From: Bacteroidota bacterium
GTDB taxonomy: Bacteria; Bacteroidota; Bacteroidia; Flavobacteriales; Flavobacteriaceae
DNA: 64,000 nt
NCBI GenBank assembly: GCA_018829465.1
Contig: JAHJTN010000012.1
Span: 186,001-250,000, forward strand
Reading direction: 5' to 3'
The translations under genes were made by a program, and so were the position numbers. Positions 54,667-64,000 of this stretch are shown here, one piece after another. The notes under the pieces were generated by a model, which searched no databases, had not been told where the DNA came from, and worked only from the letters and a program-made list of their open reading frames with translations. Positions within the stretch are counted from its first letter, which is position 1, and the number at the start of each line of letters is the position of its first letter.

Positions 54667-54861
54667 TTAAGCTACAGCTTCAACGTTGTCGATCACAACT
54701 TTACCTTTGTAGTAAAGTTTGCCTTCATGCCAGTGTGCACGGTGATATAGGTGTGCCTCGCCGGTAGTAGGGCAAGTGGCCAATTGAGGTGTTGCGGCTT
54801 TGTAATGTGTTCTTCTTTTGTCTCTTCTGGTCTTAGAGGTTTTTCTCTTAGGATGTGCCAT
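54667..54861 (-). CDS. rpmF: 50S ribosomal protein L32
   Basis: A 64-residue L32. It starts [20 protein letters not shown] and has [18 protein letters not shown]. The usual zinc-binding pair of cysteines is reduced to one (CPTTG), so this is the zinc-free (C-minus) type of L32. The 5' end overlaps the DUF177 gene by 14 nt. The DUF177-rpmF-fabH order is conserved across many bacteria and links ribosome and lipid synthesis. Confidence 0.95.
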   Translation of the reverse strand: MAHPKRKTSKTRRDKRRTHYKAATPQLATCPTTGEAHLYHRAHWHEGKLYYKGKVVIDNVEAVA

Positions 54862-55402
54862 CGTTTTTCTTATTGTGCGTTAATAAAATTTTTAAATTAT
54901 CCCATCGGGGATCATTTTCTTTTTCGTTTGTTTTGGGTTGAATGGTGTTGAGGGAATCTAATTTTTGTAATATTTCTTCGGGAAGACTTCGGTCTTCAAT
55001 GCCGGGATGTGTCCTTTTCATAGGCACACTCAGCACGATGAGCTCGTAGATGTATTGGGCTACGTTGATTGTTGATTCGCCGTGAGGAATGATCAAAATT
55101 TCATCGTGAGCATCGTCAAAGGCTTCGCCAAAATTGACCACAAGCCTGAAACTGCCTTTAAAAGCTTGGTCGTAGGGCTCGTTTGTTAAATCGCAATTGA
55201 CATTTGCGATGCCTTGTACGTTGAAATCCAATTCAAAATGATTACTGTTTTTATGAAAATTTAGCGAAACACGAGCGTGTACATCGTTAAAATCTTCATA
55301 TTCGTAATTTTCAAAGAACTTCCCATCAATTTCGTACTCATACACATGATTTCCGATTTTGAGTCCGGAAAAATGTATGTCATACGCCTTCAACAAATTC
55401 AT
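54848..55402 (-). CDS. DUF177 (YceD-like) protein
   Basis: A 184-residue DUF177 protein. [20 protein letters not shown]-like central sequence (about 65-85) and [16 protein letters not shown]-like strand (about 85-100) fit the family, with the acidic segment [20 protein letters not shown] near 115-134. YceD relatives have been linked to 23S rRNA/L32 accumulation. The location directly before rpmF, overlapping by 14 nt, is the standard context and the best evidence. Confidence 0.85.
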   Translation of the reverse strand: MNLLKAYDIHFSGLKIGNHVYEYEIDGKFFENYEYEDFNDVHARVSLNFHKNSNHFELDFNVQGIANVNCDLTNEPYDQAFKGSFRLVVNFGEAFDDAHDEILIIPHGESTINVAQYIYELIVLSVPMKRTHPGIEDRSLPEEILQKLDSLNTIQPKTNEKENDPRWDNLKILLTHNKKNDGTS

Positions 55403-55556
55403 CTTCTCTCAACTTTTGAGTCTGCAAAGATATAATTTTTTTTAAAGTGAAAAACCTTATTTACAGCTTTTCAGCAGAATTGTAATATCTCTGTGATTTT
55501 TAAATTTTTTAAAGCAAATTATTGATAATGAGTTTGTTTTAAAAAAATGCTTCGGG

Positions 55557-56036
55557 CTACTTTACGTTCCACGATTTTTTAAACAGTTGCATAAAGGTGA
55601 GGGTGAGCACCAAGGTGGAGGTAATTCCTTCTATGAGCAACACAAAAATGAGGATGCCGGCACCGTTGTCATATTCAGATTTCCAGTCTGCCATAACCAC
55701 ATCTACAAAGGTAGGGTCAACGTGAAACATGTAAAGGCCCATAAATGCCACAAACACAAAAGTGGTAAGAAAACCCGTTTTAACGCCTATTTTGAAGCCT
55801 TCAAAATAGGTGAATCCATCTGTGTCGCGACGCTTATAGGAGCGAATGGCGAGAAAAATTCCATGGGCCATAATGACGCCATTAAATAGCCTGAGCCACG
55901 GATTTTCATGCGAGTTGAATAGTCTTACAATCAAGAAATATGCAATCAACGAAATTGCAATTTGAAAGCCGTACTTGAGCGGGACAACGGTTTCGTTTTT
56001 CATGGTGTCGGAAATTTGGTTAGTGTTTTTCGTCAT
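55557..56036 (-). CDS. DUF4199 family membrane protein
   Basis: A 159-residue membrane protein. Four hydrophobic stretches (about 24-40, 50-66, 85-103, 128-150) suggest four membrane helices. The sequence FTYFEGFKIGVKTGFLTTFV (about 75-94) is typical of DUF4199, common in Bacteroidota. Function is unknown. A second ATG at codon 12 (MKNETVVPLKYGF) is an equally good start. It stands alone, divergent from the M16 genes. Confidence 0.78.
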   Translation of the reverse strand: MTKNTNQISDTMKNETVVPLKYGFQIAISLIAYFLIVRLFNSHENPWLRLFNGVIMAHGIFLAIRSYKRRDTDGFTYFEGFKIGVKTGFLTTFVFVAFMGLYMFHVDPTFVDVVMADWKSEYDNGAGILIFVLLIEGITSTLVLTLTFMQLFKKSWNVK

Positions 56037-56100
56037 TGCAAATTAAGTTTTTTTTATGTTAATATAAAAAGGTCTTAGGAAAATTATGGGCTATTTTAAA

Positions 56101-56108
56101 TACATTTG
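56101..56108 (+). promoter_or_regulatory. Candidate -7 promoter box for the M16 operon
   Basis: TACATTTG matches TAnnTTTG exactly, 67 nt before the first M16 gene's ATG. No matching -33 element is obvious. Confidence 0.3.
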
Positions 56109-56174
56109 TAACAAACTAACATTGTTACAGACAAATTGTTTAGTCGAATCTAATTATAAACATTAACAAAAGCT

Positions 56175-57485
56175 ATGAAAAAAATATTCAGTTTAGGCTT
56201 GTTCCTAGTGAGCTTGTATGTGGGAGCGCAGCAAGTTTCTTTTGAAGAATACGATTTGCCCAACGGATTGCACGTCATTTTGCATCAAGACAATACGGCT
56301 CCGGTAGTCATTACCTCTGTGGCCTATCACGTTGGCGCCAAAGACGAAGATCCGCAACGAACCGGATTTGCCCATTTTTTCGAACACCTGCTCTTTGAAG
56401 GCACACAAAACATTGAAAGAGGCGAGTGGTTTAAAATTGTTTCTGCCAATGGCGGACAAAACAACGCAACCACCAATGACGATCGCACCTATTATTACGA
56501 AGTGTTTCCTTCCAACAATCTTGAGTTGGGTTTGTGGATGGAGTCTGAAAGGCTCTTACACCCCATTATCAACCAAATTGGGGTTGACACACAAAATGAA
56601 GTCGTAAAAGAAGAGAGAAGACTTCGTGTGGATAACCAACCCTACGGGAGAATCCTGGAGGCTGTGAAAGAAAACATATTTAAAAAACATCCGTATCGTT
56701 GGACTACAATTGGCTCGATGGAGCATTTGGACGCCGCTACACTAGATGAGTTTTTAGCATTCAACAAAAAATTCTATGTGCCCAACAACGCTACTTTGGT
56801 GGTTGCGGGAGATATAGACATCGCAAAAACCAAAAAAATGGTGGAAGACTATTTTGGTCCTATTCCCAGAGGTGCCGAAATCAGCAAAGATTTTCCGAAA
56901 GAAGATCCGATTACCTCGCCTATAAAAGCTGAGTTTTCAGATCCCAACATACAGTTGCCCGCTTCTGTAATTGCCTACAGAACCCCTTCTTTTAAGACGC
57001 GCGACGCTCGTGTTTTGGATATGATTTCTACCTACCTTAGCGATGGAAAAAGTTCGGTTCTATACAAAAAATTGGTTGACGAACAGAAAAAAGCTTTGGC
57101 AGTTCAGGCCATTAACTTAAGCCAGGAAGACTACAGCACTTATATTGTTTTTGGTATTCCCATGGGTGGAACTTCACTTTCGGATCTAGTTGCAGACATA
57201 GACTTAGAAATTGCCAAGCTTCAAACCGATCTCATTTCTGAAAGAGATTTTCAAAAACTTCAAAACAAAATCGAAAACCAGTTTGTCAATTCCAACACCA
57301 GCGTGTCCGGCATCGCATCAAACTTGGCTAATTATCATATGTTGTACGGCGACACCAACCTGATCAACACAGAAATTGATTTGTACCGATCTATCACCCG
57401 TGAAGAGATTAGAGAAGTGGCCAAAAAATATTTGAATCCCAATCAGCGATTGGTATTGGATTATGTACCTGAAAAAAACAACTAA
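56175..57485 (+). CDS. M16-family zinc metallopeptidase (catalytic subunit)
   Basis: A 436-residue periplasmic M16 peptidase. A signal peptide (about 1-18, LYVGAQQ) precedes the M16 core. The zinc motif FAHFFEHLLFEGTQN (about 63-77) carries the inverted HxxEH (HFFEH) with the downstream Glu expected in EVVKEERRLRVDN (about 138-150). The C-terminal half-barrel follows. It pairs with the next gene, whose product lacks HxxEH, as in two-subunit M16 enzymes. Confidence 0.92.
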   Translation: MKKIFSLGLFLVSLYVGAQQVSFEEYDLPNGLHVILHQDNTAPVVITSVAYHVGAKDEDPQRTGFAHFFEHLLFEGTQNIERGEWFKIVSANGGQNNATTNDDRTYYYEVFPSNNLELGLWMESERLLHPIINQIGVDTQNEVVKEERRLRVDNQPYGRILEAVKENIFKKHPYRWTTIGSMEHLDAATLDEFLAFNKKFYVPNNATLVVAGDIDIAKTKKMVEDYFGPIPRGAEISKDFPKEDPITSPIKAEFSDPNIQLPASVIAYRTPSFKTRDARVLDMISTYLSDGKSSVLYKKLVDEQKKALAVQAINLSQEDYSTYIVFGIPMGGTSLSDLVADIDLEIAKLQTDLISERDFQKLQNKIENQFVNSNTSVSGIASNLANYHMLYGDTNLINTEIDLYRSITREEIREVAKKYLNPNQRLVLDYVPEKNN

Positions 57486-57497
57486 AAAGAAAAGCAC

Positions 57498-59591
57498 ATG
57501 AAACGCATAGAAATGAAATTTATCACAATGGTTATGGCTGTTTTTTTCAGCCTTACGCTTTTTGCTCAAATAGACCGTAGCCAACAGCCCAAACCCGGAC
57601 CGGCACCGAAAATACAACTTGGTGCCCCTCAGGAGTTTCAACTCAACAACGGGCTTAAAGTTTTGGTTGTCGAAAACCATAAATTGCCGCGTGTCAACAT
57701 CAGTTTGACGTTGGATAATGCACCTCTTTTAGAAGGCGAAAAAGCCGGTGTAGTCGATCTTTTTGCCGCTATGATAGGCAATGGTACTGCCTCAATTCCC
57801 AAGGACAAATACAACGAAGAAGTTGATTTTCTGGGAGCTTCCATCAATTTTTCGGGTTCCGGTGCCTTCGCCAACAGCCTGTCAAAATACTTTCCCAGAA
57901 TTTTGCAGCTCATGGCAGATGGTCTGCAAAATCCACTATTTACCGAAGAAGAATTTCAAAAGGAAAAAGATAAACTTATAGAAGGACTGAAAACGGATGC
58001 CAAAAGCGTAACTGCTGCCGCCAGACGTGTAGAAGCTGCTTTGGCTTACGGTACAAGCCATCCGTATGGCGAATTTGTAACCGAAGCCTCTGTAAACAAT
58101 ATCAGCTTGGCAGATGTGCAACGCTACCACCAAAATTTCTTTGTGCCGGAAAATGCGTACTTAATTGTGGTAGGCGATGTTACTTTTTCTGAGGTTAAAA
58201 CCTTGGTTGAAAAAGAGTTTATTTCTTGGACTTCTGCCAAAGCGCCTAACATTACATACACAAGCCCCACAGATGCACAATATACGCAGATTAACTTTGT
58301 GGATATGCCCAACGCAGTGCAATCTGAAATAGCCGTACAAAATCTAATCAGTTTAAAATTATCAGATCCGGATTATTTTCCATTGTTGATAGCCAATAAT
58401 ATATTGGGAGGTGGCGCCAATGCCCGCCTGTTTTTAAACTTACGCGAAGACAAAGGTTTTACCTACGGTGCGTATTCCAGGGTGGGCAACGACAAGAGAT
58501 ATCCCGTGCGTTTTGTGGCCTCAGCTAGCGTTAGAAACGCAGTAACGGACAGTGCTGTCACTGAGTTTTTGAAAGAAATTAAAAAAATTCGCACAGAAAC
58601 GGTAACCGAAGAAGAACTTTCCAGTGCCAAAGCAGAATACAACGGGTCTTTTGTGATGTCGCTCGAAAACCCACAAACGCAAGCCCGCTTTGCGCTCAAC
58701 ATTCTTACAGAAAACTTGCCCGCAGACTTCTATGAGACCTATTTGCAAAAAATCAACGCAGTAACCAAAGAAGACGTATTGCGCGTAGCCAAAAAGTACT
58801 ACAAAGCAGATAACCTTAGAATCGTAGTTACCGGAAAAGCTTCTGAAGTTTTGGAAGGATTGCAAAAACTCAACTTACCTATCTTCTATTTTGATAAGTA
58901 CGCCAACAAAGTTGAGAATCCTTTGCTCAAGAAAAATGACTTACCAACCACTACTCCGGATGTCGTGTTGGAAAACTATTTGAAAGCCGTAGGAGGCAGA
59001 GACAAAGCCGATGCGGTAAACAGTGTGTACAGCCTTGCTACTATGGAAGGTGCAGCACCTTTTGCACTTAAAGTAACGTCTAAAACCATGGTTCCCAACA
59101 AACAAGTAGCAGAAATATCAGCAGATGGTATGGGTACCTTGCAAAAACTAGTATTCAACGGCGAATCTGGTTACCAAGAAGCGCAAGGACAAAAAGTTTC
59201 CTTGGAAGGGGAACAATTGAGCGAACAAAAAAATGAACGCCCTATTTTCCCTGAATTGTACTACGTTCAAGAAGGTTATAAACTCACTGTGGAAGGTTTT
59301 GAGAATGTATCAGAGCAAGAAGCTTATAAGCTCAAAGTGGTTTCGCCGGCCGGCAAAGAATCTTTCAGATATTACGCCAAAGATTCCGGATTGTTGCTAC
59401 AAACTGAGGCTTCAATAAGCGCACAAGGGATGACCCTTACCCAAACAGCTACCTATGCCGACTACAGAGACGTATCGGGTATTAAAGTTCCTTTTGAGGT
59501 AACCCAAAGTGTAGGACCACAAAAGTTTACTGTGAAATTTACAGACATCAAAATCAATGAAGGTGTCAGCGAAGCCGATTTTCAAAATTAA
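57498..59591 (+). CDS. M16-family peptidase-like protein with C-terminal extension (non-catalytic subunit)
   Basis: A 697-residue M16 protein. A signal peptide ends near residue 22 (LFAQ). Two M16 half domains occupy about 38-465, but in place of HxxEH the sequence reads DLFAAMIGNGTASIPK, so the zinc site is absent. GGGANARLFLNLREDKGFTY (about 299-318) is the conserved Arg/Tyr region of the partner subunit. Residues about 490-697 form an additional domain resembling LolA/outer-membrane lipoprotein-sorting folds. It starts 12 nt after its partner and probably assembles with it. Confidence 0.88.
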   Translation: MKRIEMKFITMVMAVFFSLTLFAQIDRSQQPKPGPAPKIQLGAPQEFQLNNGLKVLVVENHKLPRVNISLTLDNAPLLEGEKAGVVDLFAAMIGNGTASIPKDKYNEEVDFLGASINFSGSGAFANSLSKYFPRILQLMADGLQNPLFTEEEFQKEKDKLIEGLKTDAKSVTAAARRVEAALAYGTSHPYGEFVTEASVNNISLADVQRYHQNFFVPENAYLIVVGDVTFSEVKTLVEKEFISWTSAKAPNITYTSPTDAQYTQINFVDMPNAVQSEIAVQNLISLKLSDPDYFPLLIANNILGGGANARLFLNLREDKGFTYGAYSRVGNDKRYPVRFVASASVRNAVTDSAVTEFLKEIKKIRTETVTEEELSSAKAEYNGSFVMSLENPQTQARFALNILTENLPADFYETYLQKINAVTKEDVLRVAKKYYKADNLRIVVTGKASEVLEGLQKLNLPIFYFDKYANKVENPLLKKNDLPTTTPDVVLENYLKAVGGRDKADAVNSVYSLATMEGAAPFALKVTSKTMVPNKQVAEISADGMGTLQKLVFNGESGYQEAQGQKVSLEGEQLSEQKNERPIFPELYYVQEGYKLTVEGFENVSEQEAYKLKVVSPAGKESFRYYAKDSGLLLQTEASISAQGMTLTQTATYADYRDVSGIKVPFEVTQSVGPQKFTVKFTDIKINEGVSEADFQN

Positions 59592-59608
59592 GCTTCGAGA
59601 AGTTTATT

Positions 59609-59645
59609 AAAAAAAAACCGCTCTTTTTTCAGGAGCGGTTTTTTT
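59609..59645. terminator. Bidirectional terminator between M16 operon and queA
   Basis: AAAAACCGCTC and GAGCGGTTTTT form an 11-bp stem with a 9-nt loop, flanked by A and T runs. It serves the convergent M16 operon and queA, whose stops are 62 nt apart. Confidence 0.88.
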
Positions 59646-59653
59646 GTGCCGTA

Positions 59654-60703
59654 TTAGATGATTAACATCGCATCACCGTATGAGTAAAAGCGATATTTTT
59701 CTTTAATGGCCTCTTCGTAGGCTTTTTTCATCAAATCGTGACCCGTAAATGCAGACACCATCATCAATAGGGTTGATTTGGGAGTGTGAAAATTGGTAAT
59801 CATAGCATTGGGAATACTAAACTCGTGTGGCGGAAAGATAAATTTGTTAGTCCAGCCTTTGTATGGATTCAAGGTTTGGCTAGAGGAAACCGAAGTTTCC
59901 AACGCTCTGACCACTGTAGTACCCACGGCGCAAATCCTTCTTTTTTCTGAGAGTGCGGCATTTATCCTTTCCGCAGTTTCGATGGGAATATTAATTTCTT
60001 CAGAATCCATTTTGTGTTTAGACAAATCTTCCACTTCCACCGGATTAAAAGTGCCCAAACCCACATGCAAAGTGATTTCTGCAAAATCGATTCCTTTTAT
60101 TTCGAGTTTTTTCAGCAGTTGTTTAGAAAAATGCAAACCGGCTGTTGGCGCAGCTACGGCACCTTCGTGTTTGGCATAAATGGTTTGGTAGTTTTCCTGA
60201 TCTTCCGGTAAGACGGGTCTGTTTATATACTTAGGAAGCGGTGTTTCGCCGAGCGCCGTTAAAGCTTTTCTAAATGCATCGTAAGGACCATCGTACAAAA
60301 AACGCAGCGTTCTGCCTCTAGATGTGGTGTTGTCTATCACCTCGGCGACTACCTCGTCCGAATCGCCAAAATAGAGCTTGTTCCCGATGCGAATTTTTCG
60401 TGCCGGATCTACCAAAACATCCCACAAACGCTGTTCTTGGTTAAGCTCACGCAACAGGAAAACCTCTATGCGTGCGCCGGTTTTTTCTTTGTTTCCAAAT
60501 AATCGTGCCGGAAATACTTTAGTGTTGTTGAGCACCATCACGTCGCCTTCGTCAAAATAATCGATGACGTCTTTAAAAATTTTGTGTTCGATGGTTTTTT
60601 TTGCCCGGTCAATGACCATTAAGCGGCACTCATCACGATTCTCAGTCGGATATTCTGCGAGTAATTCTGGAGGCAGATTAAAATTAAAGTGGGATAATTT
60701 CAT
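59654..60703 (-). CDS. queA: S-adenosylmethionine:tRNA ribosyltransferase-isomerase
   Basis: QueA transfers the ribosyl group of SAM to the preQ1 base of tRNA, giving epoxyqueuosine. The 349-residue product has [20 protein letters not shown] (about 6-25), [20 protein letters not shown] (about 50-69), [14 protein letters not shown] (about 180-193) and [20 protein letters not shown]-like sequence near 210-230. The start codon coincides with the end of copy C of the 90-nt repeat. A bidirectional terminator ends the gene. Confidence 0.95.
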   Translation of the reverse strand: MKLSHFNFNLPPELLAEYPTENRDECRLMVIDRAKKTIEHKIFKDVIDYFDEGDVMVLNNTKVFPARLFGNKEKTGARIEVFLLRELNQEQRLWDVLVDPARKIRIGNKLYFGDSDEVVAEVIDNTTSRGRTLRFLYDGPYDAFRKALTALGETPLPKYINRPVLPEDQENYQTIYAKHEGAVAAPTAGLHFSKQLLKKLEIKGIDFAEITLHVGLGTFNPVEVEDLSKHKMDSEEINIPIETAERINAALSEKRRICAVGTTVVRALETSVSSSQTLNPYKGWTNKFIFPPHEFSIPNAMITNFHTPKSTLLMMVSAFTGHDLMKKAYEEAIKEKYRFYSYGDAMLII

Positions 60704-60789
60704 GTGTTTATATTATTTGTTTGTATCTGTCACACGGAACGCCCTAGGATAATCATGCGCCTGTGTGTGAATATTTTTACAAGGGCGTT
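60700..60789 (-). repeat. 90-nt repeat, copy C (abuts queA start)
   Basis: A third copy of the unit seen at 15501-15678, in the same orientation relative to its gene. It reads AACGCCCTTGTAAAAAT in, and AATATAAACACATGA out, where ATG is the queA start. The stem AACGCCC / GGGCGTT is intact and interior TGATTATCCTAGG is identical to copy A. The rest of the gap to metG (60790-60937) shows no gene. Confidence 0.85.
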
Positions 60790-60937
60790 TCATATTGTTT
60801 TTTAAATAAATAACCTTGGGTGGGATGAATTTTTACAAGGCGCAAATATACGCCCTCAAAACAGGGGTTGTCAAGTAAATAGGGTTTTATTTTTAAAACA
60901 ATTGGTTTGGCGGGTGCTGGCAGCTGATTGCGTGTTT

Positions 60938-62995
60938 TTAGGCAATGGTGGCGCCATTCTCGCATCCGTCTTCATCCGGGTTGATAAAGACAAATTTTTC
61001 ATCTTTATTTTCTGTGAGTAATATCATGCCTTGGCTCTCTACACCGCGTAGTTTCCTTGGTGCCAAATTGGCCAGAACGGTTACCCTTTTGCCGATGACT
61101 TCTTCGGGTGCAAAACTTTGGGCAATACCGCTGACAATGGTACGTATTTCTAAACCAAGGTCAACTTCCATAACCAAAAGCTTGTCAGTTTTCGGCATTT
61201 TTTCAGCTTTTATAATCGTGCCAACACGTAAATCCATTTTGGAAAAGTCTTCAAAAGTAATATTTGGCTTGATGGGTGTGACCGTTTTGTTTTCCATGGC
61301 GTTTACTTTTTTGGTAGCTAAGAGCTTGTCTATTTGTTTTTGTATATCGGCATCTTCAATCTGAGGGAAAAGAATTTCGTGGTTTGCTGTGATTAGCTGT
61401 CCTGAATCTATAAGAAAACGGCTGTAGTCTTTGGCAATTTCAACGGCGTCCCAAGCTATTTGGTGCAAACCTAAGGCCTTTTTTAGCTTGGTACTTGTAT
61501 GCGGTAAAAAAGGTTCAGACAAATAGGCCAAGGCGGCGGCAAACTGAAGCGCGGCAAACATTATATCGGCTACTTCTTCCGGATGCGTTTTAATTTTTTT
61601 CCAGGGTTCTTGTTGTTGTAAAAATTGATTTCCCTTTCGGGCGAGATCTATAAGTTTTTGAGAGCCTTCGCGAAAGCGAAAAGTTTCTATGGCTTGTCCT
61701 ATCTCGTCTTTATATGTTTTGATGGTTGCGAGTTCGTCAAAATATTTAATAGGTGTTGGGACTTTGCCATCATAGTATTTTTGGGTGAGTACAATGACGC
61801 GGTTTATGAAATTGCCAAAAATTCCCGCCAGCTCACTGTTGTTTCTATCTTGAAAATTTTTCCAGGTAAAATCGTTGTCTTTGGTTTCTGGCGCGTTGGC
61901 TGTGAGCACATAGCGAAGTACATCTTGCTTATCCGGAAAATCTTCGAGGTATTCATGAAGCCAAACAGCCCAGTTTTTGGAAGTGGAAAGTTTGTTGCCT
62001 TCCAAATTTAGAAACTCATTGGCCGGTACATTTTCGGGTAAAATGTAGCTTCCTTCTGCCTTGAGCATCGCAGGAAATATGATACAGTGAAACACGATGT
62101 TGTCTTTACCTATAAAGTGAATCAGTTGGGTATTTGCATCTTTCCAATAGGGTTCCCAATCTTTTCCGTGTTGCGCGGCCCATTCTTTGGTGGCAGAAAT
62201 GTATCCGATAGGCGCATCAAACCATACGTAGAGTACCTTTCCCTCTGCACCGGGCAAAGGAACGGGAATGCCCCAATCCAAATCGCGGGTGACCGCTCGG
62301 GGTTTGAGCGCATCGTCTAACCAACTTTTCACCTGTCCGTAAACATTGGGTTTCCATTCGGTATGGTCTTTCAAAATCCATTTTTTGAGCCAATCTTCAT
62401 ATTCGTTTAAAGGCAAAAACCAATGGTTGGTTTCACGTAGCGTGGGTTTGCTTCCGGTGATGGCAGAACGCGGGTTGATGAGGTCTGTTGCATTGTGAGA
62501 GGTGCCACAGCGTTCGCATTGGTCACCATAACTGTCTTCGTTGCCACATTTGGGACAGGTGCCTACCACAAATCTATCTGCCAAAAATTGGTTGGCTTTT
62601 TCGTCGTATAACTGAGCCGTTACCTGCTCTATAAATTTGCCTTTATCGTAGAGTGTTTTAAAAAAATTTGCCGCAGTTTCGTGGTGAATTTTTGCAGAAG
62701 TGCGAGAATAGTTGTCAAAAGTAATTCCGAAAGATTCAAAAGAAGCTTTGATAATTTTGTGGTATTTGTCCACCAATTCTTGCGGTGTGATGCCTTCTTT
62801 CTTTGCTTTGATGGTGATAGGCACACCGTGTTCATCGCTGCCGCAAACAAAAAGCACATCCTTCCCCATTAGCCTAAGGTATCGCGCGTAAATATCTGCC
62901 GGCACATAGACGCCTGCCAGATGGCCAATATGAATGGGACCGTTTGTATAAGGAAGCGCTGCCGTAATGGTATAGCGTTGCGGTTTTTGAGACAT
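60938..62995 (-). CDS. metG: Methionyl-tRNA synthetase
   Basis: A 685-residue class I aminoacyl-tRNA synthetase. The HIGH motif lies in [13 protein letters not shown] (about 18-30), the zinc knuckle in [18 protein letters not shown] (about 147-164) and the KMSKS equivalent reads KLSTSKNW (about 345). The C-terminal region (about 580-685) is a tRNA-binding OB domain with [20 protein letters not shown]. The open frame extends 42 codons upstream, but [11 protein letters not shown] at 62995 is the family start. Confidence 0.95.
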   Translation of the reverse strand: MSQKPQRYTITAALPYTNGPIHIGHLAGVYVPADIYARYLRLMGKDVLFVCGSDEHGVPITIKAKKEGITPQELVDKYHKIIKASFESFGITFDNYSRTSAKIHHETAANFFKTLYDKGKFIEQVTAQLYDEKANQFLADRFVVGTCPKCGNEDSYGDQCERCGTSHNATDLINPRSAITGSKPTLRETNHWFLPLNEYEDWLKKWILKDHTEWKPNVYGQVKSWLDDALKPRAVTRDLDWGIPVPLPGAEGKVLYVWFDAPIGYISATKEWAAQHGKDWEPYWKDANTQLIHFIGKDNIVFHCIIFPAMLKAEGSYILPENVPANEFLNLEGNKLSTSKNWAVWLHEYLEDFPDKQDVLRYVLTANAPETKDNDFTWKNFQDRNNSELAGIFGNFINRVIVLTQKYYDGKVPTPIKYFDELATIKTYKDEIGQAIETFRFREGSQKLIDLARKGNQFLQQQEPWKKIKTHPEEVADIMFAALQFAAALAYLSEPFLPHTSTKLKKALGLHQIAWDAVEIAKDYSRFLIDSGQLITANHEILFPQIEDADIQKQIDKLLATKKVNAMENKTVTPIKPNITFEDFSKMDLRVGTIIKAEKMPKTDKLLVMEVDLGLEIRTIVSGIAQSFAPEEVIGKRVTVLANLAPRKLRGVESQGMILLTENKDEKFVFINPDEDGCENGATIA

Positions 62996-63111
62996 ATCTT
63001 CTTTTTTGTCAGCTGCAAAAATACGGATTCGAAAACGAAAATGATTATTCGGGCATACTTTTACGACATTGTGGGTAAATTTTATAATTTTAGTCTGATA
63101 AATTTTAATGT

Positions 63112-63477
63112 ATGGCAACACATAACGAGACCGGGCATAAAGGAGAAGCCATGGCTGCCCGTTTTTTGATGGAAAAAGGGTACAAGATTTTGGCGCGTAA
63201 CTACACTTTTCAAAAAGCGGAGGTAGATATTATTGCACAAAAAGATGACGTATTGGCTGTGGTAGAGGTAAAAACACGCAGCACAGCAGATTTTGGCACA
63301 CCGGAATCTTTTGTGAATAAGAAAAAAATAGGACTTTTAGTGCGCGCCATCGATCAATTTGTGATTGAAAACGATTTAGATGTATCGGTTCGATTCGACA
63401 TCGTCGGCATCGTGATTAAACCCGGAGAAAAACCGACGCTACACCACTTGGAAGACGCGTTTTATTTCTTTGAATAA
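63112..63477 (+). CDS. YraN-family (UPF0102) protein
   Basis: A 121-residue YraN protein. It has a nuclease-like core: [20 protein letters not shown] (about 8-27), EVDIIAQ (about 37-43) and VVEVKTRS (about 50-57), which match the E-D-ExK metal site of the restriction-endonuclease fold. No activity is established for the family. It is divergent from metG with 116 nt between the start codons. Confidence 0.9.
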   Translation: MATHNETGHKGEAMAARFLMEKGYKILARNYTFQKAEVDIIAQKDDVLAVVEVKTRSTADFGTPESFVNKKKIGLLVRAIDQFVIENDLDVSVRFDIVGIVIKPGEKPTLHHLEDAFYFFE

Positions 63478-63530
63478 ACATATTTTTATCACACATTGTT
63501 ATTTTTAACAAAATATATCAAAACTTTGTT

Positions 63531-63538
63531 TATTTTTG
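63531..63538 (+). promoter_or_regulatory. Candidate -7 promoter box for the last gene
   Basis: TATTTTTG matches TAnnTTTG exactly, 71 nt before the ATG at 63610. Confidence 0.3.
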
Positions 63539-63609
63539 CCCTGTTATTTATACAATAAGTAGCACTTCGAACGAATGTTTAATAGTTTCTCAAAAAAACA
63601 ATCAGAAAC

Positions 63610-64000
63610 ATGAAAACTATTTCTTCTGTTGTAGAACAGTACATCAAGAACAAACCCTTTTTATTGAGCGCCCTATCGCAGGGTATTATTAATCTGACAT
63701 CGCTTTCGCGCAATATATTGCCTGAACTTGAAGAGGAATTGGGCAAAGAAGTGAAACAAGGTGCTGTGGTGATGGCTTTGAAACGCTTGTCCGGTGAATT
63801 GGATTTTCGTACCAATTACAAAATTTTGAAAGTATTGAAAAACATCGGCGAGATCACAGTGCGCTCTTCACTGACAGATTACACCTTTCTTTTGTCTGAA
63901 ACCATATTGAACAAACAGGCAGAATTGATTAAAGAACTCAATAAAAACAAGGAGGCTTTTTACACCTCATCGCGTGGTGTCAACGAGACCAATATCGTGG
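63610..64000 (+). CDS. ACT-like / aspartate-kinase-annotated protein (partial)
   Basis: The first 130 codons of a gene that runs off the window. It reads MKTISSVVEQYIKNKPFLLS, then QGIINLTSLSRNILPELEEE, KQGAVVMALKRLSGELDF and a strand-rich region with NIGEITVRSSLTDYTFLLSE. The first half looks helix-turn-helix-like and the second half ACT-like. Flavobacterial homologues are often labelled aspartate kinase, but no kinase motif is visible. The function is unknown. The 132-nt gap before it contains a TAnnTTTG box. Confidence 0.7.
   Translation, partial: MKTISSVVEQYIKNKPFLLSALSQGIINLTSLSRNILPELEEELGKEVKQGAVVMALKRLSGELDFRTNYKILKVLKNIGEITVRSSLTDYTFLLSETILNKQAELIKELNKNKEAFYTSSRGVNETNIV

Noticed and set aside
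59654-60703. A preQ1 riboswitch before queA
   Set aside because: The sequence upstream of queA is the same repeat found before rpiB, and no preQ1 aptamer-like C-rich/A-rich pattern is visible.
60777-60965. Minus-strand ORF between queA and metG
   Set aside because: It overlaps the metG 3' end and the 90-nt repeat, has no family resemblance and starts within repeat sequence.

Overview
The window looks like chromosomal DNA of a member of the Bacteroidota, most likely class Flavobacteriia. The reasons are an Oar-type TonB-dependent receptor and a DUF5686 protein that both begin with a carboxypeptidase-regulatory-like domain, a DNA polymerase III alpha subunit with a fused N-terminal proofreading exonuclease, start codons preceded by A-rich stretches rather than Shine-Dalgarno sequences, and several promoter-like TAnnTTTG boxes. 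The DNA is moderately AT-rich. I saw no rRNA, tRNA, CRISPR array or complete insertion sequence.

Layout. 0-6.3 kb (minus strand): an outer-membrane receptor, an ABC solute-binding lipoprotein and the first codons of a putative permease, with the lipoprotein gene bracketed by two copies of a palindromic repeat; then a DUF2064 glycosyltransferase and a PaaE-like reductase. 6.4-9.8 kb (plus): HAD phosphatase, bioD, bioA and a SET-domain protein. 9.8-16.5 kb: GH3 adenylating enzyme, DUF2797 protein, a decayed four-helix-bundle gene between inverted repeats, a gene-tail remnant, cupin-8 protein, GNAT, CDF metal exporter and rpiB, followed by two tandem copies of a 90-nt repeat and an AT-rich gap with one possible small membrane protein. 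16.7-30 kb: rnr, an SDR protein, membrane M28 peptidase, CBS protein, recJ, OsmC, a BioF-like enzyme, dipeptide epimerase, AhpD-like protein and DUF5686. 30-43.5 kb: pdhB, etfBA, bifunctional nuclease, nupC-type transporter, an Mla-type lipid transport operon, a LolD-like ATPase, a transaldolase-family aldolase, an SDR, a dicarboxylate symporter, aroC and a short ssb. 43.9-44.8 kb: a low-GC TIR-domain gene interrupted by one amber codon and framed by imperfect inverted repeats. 45-64 kb: zinc-ribbon protein, dnaE, cutC, asparaginase, the DUF177-rpmF-fabH-accB-accC lipid cluster, two M16 peptidases, queA (with a third copy of the 90-nt repeat), metG, yraN and the start of an ACT-like protein.

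Most of the window is housekeeping: envelope assembly and lipid transport (mla, lolD, fabH/acc), replication and repair (dnaE, ssb, recJ), cofactors (bio, etf, pdh) and translation (metG, queA, rpmF, rnr).

The accessory signals that repay a second look are the TIR cassette with its amber codon, the 90-nt repeat that ends exactly at the start codons of rpiB and queA and shows a compensatory stem change, the four-helix-bundle cassette next to a probable restriction-gene tail, and three helically phased 10-bp repeats upstream of ssb. No complete new multi-gene system is evident; the strongest candidates are the TIR cassette and the 90-nt repeat family.
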